A stretch of 64,000 nt of DNA from JADLDB01 sp040755835 (lineage in GTDB: Bacteria; Myxococcota; Myxococcia; Myxococcales; Myxococcaceae), in NCBI GenBank assembly GCA_040755835.1, contig JBFMAB010000080.1:1-64000 (forward strand), in the 5' to 3' direction. A program made the position numbers and the translations under genes. Positions 10,124-18,570 of this stretch are shown one piece after another; positions within the stretch are counted from its first letter, which is position 1; every line of letters begins with the position of its first letter. A model generated the notes under the pieces. It worked only from the letters and a program-made list of their open reading frames with translations, ran no database searches and was not told the origin of the DNA.

Positions 10124-12037
10124 ATGAGCTCCGTCGCCCTCGCAGAGAAGCTCGACGCCCTCCCGAACCGCCCGGGCGTCTACCTCATGAAGGACCGCGG
10201 CGGCCGCGTCATCTACGTCGGCAAGGCCGTCAACCTCCGCAACCGCGTGAAGAGCTACTTCACGCGCGGCTCCTCGGACTCGCGCGCCTTCGTCCAGCTC
10301 CTCGACCGCGTCCTCTTCGATCTCGAGACCGTCGTCGTCTCGACCGAGAAGGAAGCGCTCTTGCTCGAGAACGAGCTGATCAAGAAGTACCGCCCGCGCT
10401 TCAACGTCCAGCTCCGCGACGACAAGAACTTCCTGTGCCTGCGCCTCGACACGACGCACCGCTACCCGCGCCTCGAGACGGTCCGCCGCCCGAAGAAGGA
10501 CGGCGCCCGCTACTTCGGCCCCTACGCGTCCGCCGCGTCGATCCGCGAGACGCTGCGGGTGGTGAACCGCTTCTTCCAGCTGCGCACCTGCGCGGATCAC
10601 GTGCTGGAGAACCGCAAGCGGCCGTGCCTGCTCCACCAGATCGGTCGCTGCCCTGCGCCCTGCGTCTTCCCGATCCCCGAGGCCGACTATCGCGCGAACG
10701 TCGACGCCGTGGTGCTCTTCCTCGAGGGTCGCAGCGCGCCGCTCATCGAGACCCTGCGCGCGCGCATGAAGGACGCGGCGAAGAAGCTCGAGTTCGAGGT
10801 CGCCGCCCGGCTGCGCGACCAGGTCATCGCGCTCGAGCGCAGCCTCGAGCGCCAGGCGATCGCCACCACCGATCCCATCGACCAGGACGTCTTCGGCCTG
10901 TACCGCGAGGCCGATCGCATCACCATCTACGCGCTGTACGTACGCGGCGGCCGCATCACCGGAGGGCGCGCGCACCACTTCTCGAGCGAGTTCCCTGACG
11001 ACGAGCTCGTCGCGTCCTTCGTGAACCAGTACTACGCCGACGAGAACTTCGTGCCCGCCGAGGTGCTGCTCCCGTTCGCGCCCAACGAGCCGGAGGCGCT
11101 CGCCGAGCTGCTCACCGAGAGCCGCGGCGAGAAGGTGCGCGTGCACGTCCCGCAGCGCGGCGACAAGGTCGAGCTGATCAAGCTGGCCGTGCGGAACGCC
11201 GAGCGCGCCTTCTCCGAGCGCACCCGCAGCCGAGAGGAGATCGAGGCGGTGTTGAGGCGGCTGCAGGACCGGCTGCACCTCAAGAACCTGCCGCGGCGCA
11301 TGGAGTGCTTCGACATCTCCCACCAGCAGGGCACGTCCATCGTCGCGTCGCAGGTCGCCAGCGTGGACACCGAGCCCGATCGCGCGCGCTACCGGCACTA
11401 CCGCCTGAAGACGGTGCACCAGAACGACGACTTCGCGTCGATGCACGAGGTGCTGACCCGCCGCTTCACGCGCGGCCTGAAGGACGACGACCTGCCGGAC
11501 TTGATCGTCATCGACGGCGGCAAGGGCCAGCTGGCCGCCGCGCACGCCGCGATGAGGGACGCCGGCGTCGAGGGCGTGGACCTGGTCGCGCTGGCGAAGA
11601 GCCGGGACCTCGACGTCACGGACGCGAGCACCACGCGCAGCCCCGAGCGCGTCTTCCTCGTCGGCCGGAAGGAGCCGATCGTCCTCCCGCAGACCTCGCC
11701 CGAGCTCTTCGCGCTCACCCGCCTGCGCGACGAGGCGCACCGCTTCGCGATCACCTTTCAGCGCAAGGTGTCCCGGAAGCGGGGCCTGCAGTCGGAGCTG
11801 GACCAGGTGCCCGGGGTGGGGGCCGCGCGCCGGACGGCGCTCTTGCGGCACTTTGGCAGCCTCAAGCAGCTCAGGGAGGCGTCGATCGAGGAGCTGGCGG
11901 CGGTGGACGGCGTGGGGCCGGCGGTGGCCGAGCGCCTGCACGCCTTCCTCCACGCGCCGAGAGGACGGACGATCGACGAGAGCTCCGACGACGACGTGCG
12001 CGCTGCTTCGCTCGAGGACGCCGAGCAGGACTCGTAG
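10124..12037 (+). CDS. uvrC: excinuclease ABC subunit C
   Basis: 637 residues. It makes the dual incisions of nucleotide excision repair. The N-terminal GIY-YIG nuclease domain (NRPGVYLMKD, then VIYVGKAVNLRNRV), a central UVR motif (KKLEFEVAARLRDQ), the RNase H-like C-terminal nuclease domain (ECFDISHQQGTSIVASQV) and two helix-hairpin-helix motifs near the end are all present. ATG 10124 is supported by GGAGGT at 10112-10117. An upstream in-frame ATG at 10073 overlaps the uvrB stop but would add an unlikely leader. Confidence 0.97.
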   Translation: MSSVALAEKLDALPNRPGVYLMKDRGGRVIYVGKAVNLRNRVKSYFTRGSSDSRAFVQLLDRVLFDLETVVVSTEKEALLLENELIKKYRPRFNVQLRDDKNFLCLRLDTTHRYPRLETVRRPKKDGARYFGPYASAASIRETLRVVNRFFQLRTCADHVLENRKRPCLLHQIGRCPAPCVFPIPEADYRANVDAVVLFLEGRSAPLIETLRARMKDAAKKLEFEVAARLRDQVIALERSLERQAIATTDPIDQDVFGLYREADRITIYALYVRGGRITGGRAHHFSSEFPDDELVASFVNQYYADENFVPAEVLLPFAPNEPEALAELLTESRGEKVRVHVPQRGDKVELIKLAVRNAERAFSERTRSREEIEAVLRRLQDRLHLKNLPRRMECFDISHQQGTSIVASQVASVDTEPDRARYRHYRLKTVHQNDDFASMHEVLTRRFTRGLKDDDLPDLIVIDGGKGQLAAAHAAMRDAGVEGVDLVALAKSRDLDVTDASTTRSPERVFLVGRKEPIVLPQTSPELFALTRLRDEAHRFAITFQRKVSRKRGLQSELDQVPGVGAARRTALLRHFGSLKQLREASIEELAAVDGVGPAVAERLHAFLHAPRGRTIDESSDDDVRAASLEDAEQDS

Positions 12038-12131
12038 CCGGTCGATTTTTGTGAGTTTTCGTTGCGGGTTGCGGCAGCGGTGACATACACCCTCGACCGT
12101 TTCCAACCCCCGACGAAGGCAGGATTGAGAC

Positions 12132-12650
12132 ATGCGGGTGTACCCGAAGCTGGTCCCGATCATCGCGCGCGAAGTGATTCAGCGCCTCACGCAGGATGGC
12201 GACATCGAGGTGGAGCCGATCCGCGTCGCGGACGCCGAGCTCGATCTCGCGGCGATCATGCGCGAGTACCTGGCCAACGAGGAGCGCGTGAACCAGGCGA
12301 CGCGCGAGGCCCTCGAGCGCCGCGGCTACGACTACTCGAAGTTCAATCAGGTGAAGCGCGAGATGGCCGACGTCCGCGGCTTCAAGCTGGGCGACGAGGG
12401 CATCGAGTTCCTCATCAACCAGATGCTCGAGTTTCTCCTGATCAGCCGGAACGTCGAGGAGGTCTACTCGGACGACAACGTCATGCGCCCGAAGGTGCTG
12501 CAGGTGATGAAGAAGCACCTCGACGTCGACGAGGACATCGATCGCGAGGCCCGCGGCCGCCTCAAGCACCTGCAGGAAGGCACCAGCGCCTACGAGATCG
12601 AGTACCAAAAGGTGCTCGAGCAGATCCGCCGCGCCCGCGGACTGATCTGA
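12132..12650 (+). CDS. DUF507 family protein
   Basis: 172 residues, rich in charged residues and predicted helix. The sequence (MRVYPKLVPIIAREVIQRL at the start, repeated charged helices after) matches the DUF507 family as I know it, found mainly in delta-proteobacterial lineages; its biochemical role is not established. A GGATTGAG stretch precedes the ATG. It lies about 95 bases after uvrC and is followed by a strong hairpin, so it may share the uvrC transcript or have its own. Confidence 0.85.
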   Translation: MRVYPKLVPIIAREVIQRLTQDGDIEVEPIRVADAELDLAAIMREYLANEERVNQATREALERRGYDYSKFNQVKREMADVRGFKLGDEGIEFLINQMLEFLLISRNVEEVYSDDNVMRPKVLQVMKKHLDVDEDIDREARGRLKHLQEGTSAYEIEYQKVLEQIRRARGLI

Positions 12651-12679
12651 CGTAAGCGGCCCGGCGAGGGCGTCATCGC

Positions 12680-12714
12680 GGGCGGGCAGGACGAAGCACC
12701 AGTCCTTCCCGCCC
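12680..12714 (+). terminator. hairpin terminator after the DUF507 gene
   Basis: GGGCGGGCAGGAC (12680-12692) pairs with GTCCTTCCCGCCC (12702-12714) with one mismatch around a 9-base loop, and TTT follows. It sits 30 bases beyond the stop codon. The stem is the best intrinsic-terminator candidate in the window. Confidence 0.65.
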
Positions 12715-12773
12715 TTTGCGTGTCCGGGGCCCGGCCGCGCCGGCCAAAAAATGGACCGAACGGATCACGCCTG

Positions 12774-12779
12774 TAGCGT
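12774..12779 (+). promoter_or_regulatory. -10-like TAGCGT before the small helical protein
   Basis: TAGCGT fits TAnnnT and lies 13 bases before ATG 12787, just downstream of the terminator, so the next gene probably starts a new transcript. Confidence 0.4.
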
Positions 12780-12786
12780 GTTGCGC

Positions 12787-13140
12787 ATGGCGATGCTCCA
12801 AACGGCCCCCTCGTCGGCTCCTCTGTCCCGCTCGGTGGACGCGATCCGCAAGTCGGTGGAGCGCCTCGAACAGTACATGCCGGATCGCGAAGACAGCGCC
12901 GTGCTGCTCGACTTCCTCGAGGACGACTTGCGTGAAGGCCTGGACGCGATCGCCGAGGTCGAGGCGCACTTCACGGACATCCTCGACACGCTGGCGAACG
13001 AGCGGCCGACGCCGATCCGCCTGCTGGACGCGGCCGAGGACTTCCGCGTGCTGAACCGCATAGAGTACCTGATGGTCGTCGTGGCGCAGCTGCGCCGCCG
13101 GCTGTCACAGGCGGCCGGGAAGCTGCGCGAGGGCCGCTGA
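12787..13140 (+). CDS. small helical protein of unknown function
   Basis: About 117 residues. No family is recognised. The protein is predicted almost wholly helical with two acidic stretches (around EQYMPDREDS and EDDLREGLDAIAEVEAHF) and no signal peptide, membrane segment or cysteine. It sits between a terminator and a stretch without genes, so it is probably monocistronic. The first ATG after the -10-like element was chosen; an upstream start at 12751 would add 12 residues and overlap the promoter-like element. Confidence 0.6.
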   Translation: MAMLQTAPSSAPLSRSVDAIRKSVERLEQYMPDREDSAVLLDFLEDDLREGLDAIAEVEAHFTDILDTLANERPTPIRLLDAAEDFRVLNRIEYLMVVVAQLRRRLSQAAGKLREGR

Positions 13141-13449
13141 AACGTCAACGCCAACCGAAGCGATCGGGCGTCAGGTTCGACGCCAACTCGAAGTCGCGGG
13201 CGACGCCCAGCAACACGCAGCCCGTCGGCGACGAGCCGCGGCTGGAGCCCGGGCCCGGTCGCTCTGGTCCCGGCGCGAGTCAGCGCGTGAGCGCACGGCA
13301 TTCCCGGGCGCGCGATGCCGTCGTCGAGCGGATCGCGCAGCGCCGCGAGCTGGTCCCGGGTGAGGCCCAGTACTCGGCGAGTGTCGGACGCCTCTCGCTC
13401 GCGGTGTGCCCGCTCGAGCGCTCGCCCGCCGGCGTCCTCCGTCAAGCGC
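13141..13449. other. 309-base stretch without a convincing gene
   Basis: No recognisable gene. A short minus-strand frame ends near 13140 with a peptide that looks protein-like (GVARDFELASNLTPDRFGWR) but is closed by a stop about 45 codons upstream. It could be the eroded end of a lost gene or chance. No repeat or promoter element stands out. Confidence 0.5.
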
Positions 13450-14301
13450 TCACCACTTCAGGTTGCCCTTGTGCTCGGCCCTGGCGCCCTTGTCGCCCGG
13501 GCGCGAGAAGCCCGTCAGCGTCGCGCGCACTGCGCCGAGATCGATCATCCCCACCGCGGCGAGTGGCAGGCGCTTGGTGTCGTCGCTGATCCAGATGTGC
13601 ACCTGGCGGCGGGCGTCGGGCAGGTCGAGGCGCGCGGCCTCGCCTTCGAAGTGGAACGCCTCGAACTCGCCGACGGGCAGCGACACGTGCTCCTTCGACG
13701 CGACCTTGCCCCAGACGCGCCAGATCGCGCGGATGCCGTAGACGTCCACGCACATCGGCATGCCTTCCTTGAGCGGCAGCGAGCGGAGCAGGAAGACCGC
13801 GCCCGCCACGTCGGTGATGTCGTTGCCGTAGCGCAGCTGCGCGGTGCCGCGCTGCCCGTTGATGGTGGAGATCAGCTTCGCCGTGCGGTCCTTGCGGAAG
13901 GTGACGTCGGCGACGCGGTGGATGTCGTTCTCCTTCGCGTCCTCGTAGTAGCGGGTGGGCCGCAGCGTGCGCGGGTTGAGGTAGCTGGTGCCGCTGCCGC
14001 GCACCCGCCGCACCTTCGAGAAGAAGGTGTTCGTCTCGACGGAGACCTCGACGGGCAGGTTGCCTTCGCGCGAAGGCTGGACGCGCATCGTCATGCGGCC
14101 GGCTTTCGCGCCGAGCGCGTCGATGTCGTACTCGAGCGTCTCGCCCGGACCGAAGGGGATGGGCGCGCCCGGGCTGCCCAGGGCGACGCACTGGCTCTCG
14201 TTGGGCATGGCGGCCTTCGCGGGCGGGGCCGGCGGCGTCGCCGTCGCGGCGAGCGACGTCGTCGTCAGGCACAGGGCGGCGGCGGTCAGCAGGCGGATCA
14301 T
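13450..14301 (-). CDS. DUF3108 domain-containing exported protein
   Basis: 283 residues with a clear signal peptide (MIRLLTAAALCLTTTSLAA). The mature part begins with the DUF3108 pattern GPGETLEYDIDALGAKAG and continues as a beta-rich domain through KVRRVRGSGTSYLNP and HIWISDD. DUF3108 proteins are periplasmic and of unknown biochemical function. Its ATG overlaps by one base the stop of the preceding DUF3108 gene, so the pair is a tandem duplication in one operon. The start at 14301 is chosen for the signal peptide; reading the frame further upstream gives out-of-frame sequence of its neighbour. Confidence 0.88.
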   Translation of the reverse strand: MIRLLTAAALCLTTTSLAATATPPAPPAKAAMPNESQCVALGSPGAPIPFGPGETLEYDIDALGAKAGRMTMRVQPSREGNLPVEVSVETNTFFSKVRRVRGSGTSYLNPRTLRPTRYYEDAKENDIHRVADVTFRKDRTAKLISTINGQRGTAQLRYGNDITDVAGAVFLLRSLPLKEGMPMCVDVYGIRAIWRVWGKVASKEHVSLPVGEFEAFHFEGEAARLDLPDARRQVHIWISDDTKRLPLAAVGMIDLGAVRATLTGFSRPGDKGARAEHKGNLKW

Positions 14302-14838
14302 CACAGGCCTCCAGCAAAGCGCATTCCGGGTTCGTATTTCACGACCTCGAGGACGACTTTTCCCAGCACGAACTCGGCCTCTGCCCGGACGGGGAGCTGC
14401 TTGTCGTCCGCGGTGTAGAAGACCGTCATCGTCTCCCGGCCCAGCACGCTGGCCTTCAACCGGTACACCTTCACGCCGGTTGCGCAGCCGGAAAGCGGCC
14501 GACGCGTCGGCCACGAAGTCCGCGCCGACGGCCTCGCGCGCCACCGGATCCCAGTACGAGACGAAGCGATCGTTCACCGGGAAGGCGGCCGCGGCGTCCG
14601 ACGTCTTGCCGACACAGACCAGCGGCCACACCTCGCGGCCGAACTGCTCCATCTTCCAGCCTACCGTCACCTGCGCGAGGCCCGCGGTGAGGCCCAGGTA
14701 CTTCACCGCGTAGGTCGTCTGTTCGCCGGGCCCGAAGGCGCTGGACACGGGGGGCTGGGCAGCGGCGGCGCTGGCCAGCGCCAGCACCGCCAGGCTCGTG
14801 AGCCGCTTCGAGGAGGCCGGGGCATCCATGTCGCGCAT
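14301..14838 (-). pseudogene. DUF3108 gene interrupted by a frameshift
   Basis: The N-terminal part (signal peptide, then FGPGEQTTYAVKYLGLTAG) and the C-terminal part (GVKVYRLKASVLGRETMTV to KYEPGMRFAGGL, stop at 14301-14303) are both good DUF3108 protein but lie in different frames. The switch falls near 14470-14485, where one extra base (or two missing) between AFRLRN and GVKVYR would restore a protein of about 179 residues. Start candidates are ATG 14838 and ATG 14829. It may be a true pseudogene or an assembly error; the rest of both halves looks undegraded, which favours a recent mutation or an error. Confidence 0.75.
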
Positions 14839-14944
14839 CGGCTGACTCGACTGTCAGGGGTCGGGGCGTATTCAGCGCGGGGCCCATGGCGTCGGCGCGC
14901 CTGTTTGCCTACAGTGCGCCGGCCCTCGTTCCCGGGAGTTGTGC

Positions 14945-17071
14945 GTGCGTTCGTCCCTCTCTGCGTGCGCCGTGTTGGCGCTGGCCGCGATGTCGTGTGG
15001 ACCGGCTCAGACCACACCACCGCCGCCCGAGAAGCTGTCCACCACGTATCGCGTCATCGGCGGTGTCTCGATGGGCGGCATCGGGGCGGCGGCGTTGGGC
15101 CTGTCGCGACCGGAGCGCTTCGACGGCGTGGCGACGCTCGGTGGGCCGCTCGACGCGGCGTACTTCTCGCGCATGCTGGACGAGTTCGTCACGGGCGGCT
15201 TCTGCACGCGGCAGGAGCTCGAGGCGATCCTCGCGGACGATCCGGCCAGGCTGAACGATCCCGACGTCATCGACGCGTGCGCCAGGCCGGCGACGCCGAT
15301 GAAGTGGGAGCACCGCAACGACTTCAACCACTGGCACACCACGAACAACGGCGGCACGTTCGATCGCCACAGCTACGGCCGCATGATGACGGATCTCTCG
15401 CTCGCCTACGGCAACCTGATCACCGAGAACCCGGACTCGCCGGTCGCGCCGCCCGGCGTGCCGCCCGAGCGCATCCGCCACTTCCCGGCGGACTTCTGCA
15501 CCAACCCCACGGTGGTGAAGGGCCTGAAGAACCTCGAGTACAACCCCGACGGGAAGTACGACGCGATCACCTTCTGCGATGGTGAGCCGACGCTGTTCTT
15601 CTGCACCGACGGGATGGAGAAGGTCGATTTCTGCTCGGACCCGGCGAACAAGCTGAACCCGCTGCCGCTCTCGCAGGAGGAGGCGTTCGCCAACGCCTAC
15701 TGCCAGAACAAGGGTGGTGCGGTGCGCGCGAACAAGAACGACCACGCGCTCTTCTGGCTGGCGAACACCGGCCGCGTCGATCCCTGCCGGCAGCCGCGGG
15801 AGCCGCAGGGCATCCTCCTGGCGTACGACTACAACGGCAACGGGCGCCGCGACTACGGCGAGCCGGTGGTGAACAACAGCCACGAGCGCTGGGACGACTT
15901 CGGCGCCGACGGCTGCCCCGACGCGCTCGAGAACGGGAGCGGCGGCTGCAGCGCGGCCGGATCCGCGGCGGGCGACCCGAACAAGGACAACTACGACGCC
16001 GACACCAACCCCTTCGGCACCGAGCGGAACTGGAAGTGGGATCCAGGCGAGCCGTACCGCGACGACGGGCTCGACGGCGTGCCCGGTTCCGGCGACTACG
16101 GCGAGGGCAACGGCCAGTACGACGTGACCTCGGGCCGGCAGAAGCTGTTCGCGCTCGACGGCCGGACGAACTTCCAGAAGCTCGACGCGGCGGGCCGCAA
16201 GCGCATCAACGTCGTCGGCGACGGAGGCATCCGCGACATCTTCAACCTCGGCCTCATGGCGAAGCACCTCTTCTCGGCGGTCAAGGGGCTGCGGGGCGAG
16301 ACGCCGGTGGGCGAGTACCGCGACTTCATTGAGATCCCCGGCATGAAGGATCGCCGCACCGGCAACTTCAACCCGTGGAACCGCGCGTGGCGGAACGTGC
16401 CGCGCGACATCCTCATGCTGTACGGGAAGGAAGCGCCCACCGACGAGGATCTCGTGGCCGGCGAAGGCGACCACGTCGGCACCGCATCGCAGGCGGTGTA
16501 CCGCTTCTCGGTGGTCTTCAACTGGGTGGCGAACCTGTGGCCCAACCTCGAGCGCCCGGCGACGCCGTTCGGCGGCTCGGGCAGCGACCGCCAGCGCGTC
16601 GAGACGTTCTACAGCGAAAAGCTGGGCGCGATGTGGGAGTACGCGATCGCGATCCCGCCCGGCTACGACGCGCCGGAGAACGCCGACAAGCGCTACCCGG
16701 TGGCGTTCCTGCTGCACGGCTACGGCATGGATCCGTCGGGCTTCATGGCCACCGGGCTCATCACCGACGCGTACGTCATGGACACCGACGTCCAGCTCCG
16801 GCCGGTGATCTACGTCTACCCGAACGGCCGCTGCTGCTTCGTCAACGCCACCACCGGTGCGCGCGACTGTCGGAACACGGACGACATGGGCCGGGACATC
16901 GGCGCCCTCCCCGGTTGGGAGCGCGAGTGCAACTCGGGTACGTTCTGGGTCAACCGGCGCGGCTACACGCCGGGTGATGAGACCCTGTACGGCGACGCGT
17001 TCTTCGAGCTGATGGACCACATCGACAAGACGTACCGCACCGTACCGATCGCCGAGGTGGAGGCGCGGTGA
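14945..17071 (+). CDS. esterase-like lipoprotein with permuted fold order
   Basis: About 708 residues. The signal peptide ends near Cys18 in a weak lipobox. The nucleophile elbow GVSMGG (39-45 region, Ser42) appears right after it, as in esterase-D or feruloyl-esterase-like hydrolases. The strand that normally comes first, RYPVAFLLHGYG (His591), lies near the C-terminus, and the protein ends with ELMDHIDKTYRTV, which in normal enzymes leads into the elbow. Between them, about residues 290-390 form an acidic region with DYNGNGRRDYGE-like calcium-binding loops. A GDHVG segment is a candidate for the catalytic His. The start could also be TTG 14939; GGGAG at 14934-14938 fits either. It overlaps the next gene by four bases. 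Confidence 0.75.
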   Translation: MRSSLSACAVLALAAMSCGPAQTTPPPPEKLSTTYRVIGGVSMGGIGAAALGLSRPERFDGVATLGGPLDAAYFSRMLDEFVTGGFCTRQELEAILADDPARLNDPDVIDACARPATPMKWEHRNDFNHWHTTNNGGTFDRHSYGRMMTDLSLAYGNLITENPDSPVAPPGVPPERIRHFPADFCTNPTVVKGLKNLEYNPDGKYDAITFCDGEPTLFFCTDGMEKVDFCSDPANKLNPLPLSQEEAFANAYCQNKGGAVRANKNDHALFWLANTGRVDPCRQPREPQGILLAYDYNGNGRRDYGEPVVNNSHERWDDFGADGCPDALENGSGGCSAAGSAAGDPNKDNYDADTNPFGTERNWKWDPGEPYRDDGLDGVPGSGDYGEGNGQYDVTSGRQKLFALDGRTNFQKLDAAGRKRINVVGDGGIRDIFNLGLMAKHLFSAVKGLRGETPVGEYRDFIEIPGMKDRRTGNFNPWNRAWRNVPRDILMLYGKEAPTDEDLVAGEGDHVGTASQAVYRFSVVFNWVANLWPNLERPATPFGGSGSDRQRVETFYSEKLGAMWEYAIAIPPGYDAPENADKRYPVAFLLHGYGMDPSGFMATGLITDAYVMDTDVQLRPVIYVYPNGRCCFVNATTGARDCRNTDDMGRDIGALPGWERECNSGTFWVNRRGYTPGDETLYGDAFFELMDHIDKTYRTVPIAEVEAR

Positions 17072-17577
17072 GCGAGCGCTACGGGGACAACACCCCGGTG
17101 GTGAAGGTCGAGCTCAAGCGCGCGGACGCGTACGAGCTCGTGAAGAGCGACAAGGTGCTGGCCCGGTGTCCCGTGGTGACGGCGCTGGGCGCGGGCTTGC
17201 AGGCCGTGCTGGCGAAGGCCATCGTCCGCCGCTACCCGGACAAGGTGGTCATCTTCCAGCAGGGTGAGACGGGCTCCGGGCTGTACCTGGTCCTGGCCGG
17301 CGAGGTCCGCCTCTTCGCCCGCAAGCAGGCGGACGCGGTCGAGCTGGGCATGGTGCGCAAGGGCGACGTGTTGGGTGAGGGCGAGGTGCTGTCGGGCGAT
17401 GCGGTGCGCACGTCGTCGGCTGTGGCGCAGGGCGTGGTGGACCTGGCGGAGCTGCCGCGCGAGGCGCTGCTGGTGAATGGGAAGCTGACGCACGACCTCG
17501 AGCAGGCGCTCAAGGCGATCCACCAGGCGCGGGCGCAGGCGCTGGACGAGATGACGGACTTCCTGAACCGCTGGTGA
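17068..17577 (+). CDS. cyclic-nucleotide-binding domain protein
   Basis: 169 residues. A CAP-like beta-roll occupies about residues 50-135 (VIFQQGETGSGLYLVLAGEVRLF, then KGDVLGEGEVL). The usual phosphate-binding Arg-Ala-Ala segment is changed to RTSSAVA, so nucleotide binding is uncertain. There is no HTH after the domain, so it is not a Crp-type transcription factor; a short helical tail follows instead. GTG 17068 overlaps the esterase-like lipoprotein stop by four bases and the next gene follows closely, so the three are probably one operon. Confidence 0.8.
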   Translation: MSERYGDNTPVVKVELKRADAYELVKSDKVLARCPVVTALGAGLQAVLAKAIVRRYPDKVVIFQQGETGSGLYLVLAGEVRLFARKQADAVELGMVRKGDVLGEGEVLSGDAVRTSSAVAQGVVDLAELPREALLVNGKLTHDLEQALKAIHQARAQALDEMTDFLNRW

Positions 17578-17591
17578 CGGAGAGACGGGCG

Positions 17592-17807
17592 ATGTCCAAC
17601 TACGGCGGCGACGACGAAGAAGACGACCGGCCGAAGGCGAAGCCGGGGTCGCAGCGCTTCTACGAGTTCGACTGTCCGGAGTGCAACGCGAACAACCCCT
17701 GGCCCGACGGCTTCAAGAACAAGGAGGAGATCAGCTGCCACTATTGCGGCTGCTCCTTCGAGGCCCGTGTGAGCGAGGAGGGGAAGCTGAAGCTCAAGGG
17801 CATCTGA
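17592..17807 (+). CDS. small zinc-ribbon protein
   Basis: 71 residues. An acidic N-terminus (GGDDEEDDRP) leads into a four-cysteine zinc ribbon, CPECN and CHYCGC, with the ligands about 22 residues apart. The function is unknown; such ribbons mediate nucleic-acid or protein contacts. GGAG lies about eight bases before ATG 17592. An upstream in-frame GTG at 17574 overlaps the previous stop and is a less likely start. It is the last gene of the esterase/cNMP-domain operon. Confidence 0.7.
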   Translation: MSNYGGDDEEDDRPKAKPGSQRFYEFDCPECNANNPWPDGFKNKEEISCHYCGCSFEARVSEEGKLKLKGI

Positions 17808-17886
17808 TCCGAGCCGCGGCTCCGTCGATGTGCAGGCGCCAGCGCTGCCTCGGACGCAGGGCCGATCGCCTGCCCGGTACGTTCCC

Positions 17887-18570
17887 TCAGGCCGCCGTCG
17901 GTCGCTCGCCGAACAGCGCCGTGCCCACGCGCACCAGCGTCGCGCCGCAGGCGATGGCCGCCTCGAAGTCGCTGGTCGTGCCCATCGACAGCTGGGCGAG
18001 GCCGAGCCGCTTCGCCAGCGCGGCGGTCGCCTCGAAGTGCGGGCGGTTCGTCTCGGGATCGTCGACGAAGGGCGGCATGGCGGTCAGCCCGACGAGCTCG
18101 AGGTTCGGCAACCCGCGCACCTGCGCCAGGAACTCCTCCACCGCGTCCGGCGCGAGGCCCGCCTTGGTGTCCTCGCCGGCGACGTTCACCTCGACGAGGC
18201 AGGGCAGGGCGCCGCCGGTGCGGCGCTTCGACAGCTCCTGCGCCACCTCCAGCCGCTCGAGCGCGTGGAAGACGTGCGCGGCCTTCGCGACGTACTTCGC
18301 GTTCTTCGGCTGCACCGGGCCGATCGCGTGCCAGCGCAGCCCGGCGCAGTCCGCGAGCGTCTGGGACTTGTCGCGGAGCTCCTGGGCGTAGTTCTCCCCG
18401 AAGTCCCGGTGCCCCAGCTGCCACGCGAGGCGGATCAGCTCCGGTGGGTGCTTCTTCGACACCGCCACCAGCGTCACCGACTCGCGCGGGCGGCCGGCCT
18501 TCGCGCAGGCGGCCACGATGCGGGCCTCCACCGCCGCGAAGTTCGCTGCCAGCTCGTCCTTCGTGATCAT
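17887..18570 (-). CDS. YggS/PROSC-type pyridoxal phosphate homeostasis protein
   Basis: 227 residues. This is the single-domain alanine-racemase-like fold that binds PLP: the LVAVSKKHP segment carries the PLP lysine, and HAIGPVQPKN, LVEVNVAGE (ending EDTKAGL) and LSMGTTSDFEAAI are family motifs. The family is not a racemase but buffers PLP and affects amino-acid pools. Its ATG overlaps the stop of maf by four bases (ATGA), so the two are co-translated. Confidence 0.95.
   Translation of the reverse strand: MITKDELAANFAAVEARIVAACAKAGRPRESVTLVAVSKKHPPELIRLAWQLGHRDFGENYAQELRDKSQTLADCAGLRWHAIGPVQPKNAKYVAKAAHVFHALERLEVAQELSKRRTGGALPCLVEVNVAGEDTKAGLAPDAVEEFLAQVRGLPNLELVGLTAMPPFVDDPETNRPHFEATAALAKRLGLAQLSMGTTSDFEAAIACGATLVRVGTALFGERPTAA

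Noticed and set aside
12765..13445. 226-codon minus-strand frame across the small helical protein and the following gap
   Set aside because: Arg/Ser/Ala-rich text with no recognisable domain; its C-terminal part is antisense to the more protein-like plus-strand gene.
14471..14887. Separate minus-strand gene of 138 codons
   Set aside because: It is another frame of the frameshifted DUF3108 gene; only its neighbours in the two correct frames carry family motifs.
17812..17823. GAGCCGCGGCTC palindrome as terminator after the zinc-ribbon gene
   Set aside because: A perfect 12-base palindrome leaves no loop of workable size and no T-run follows.
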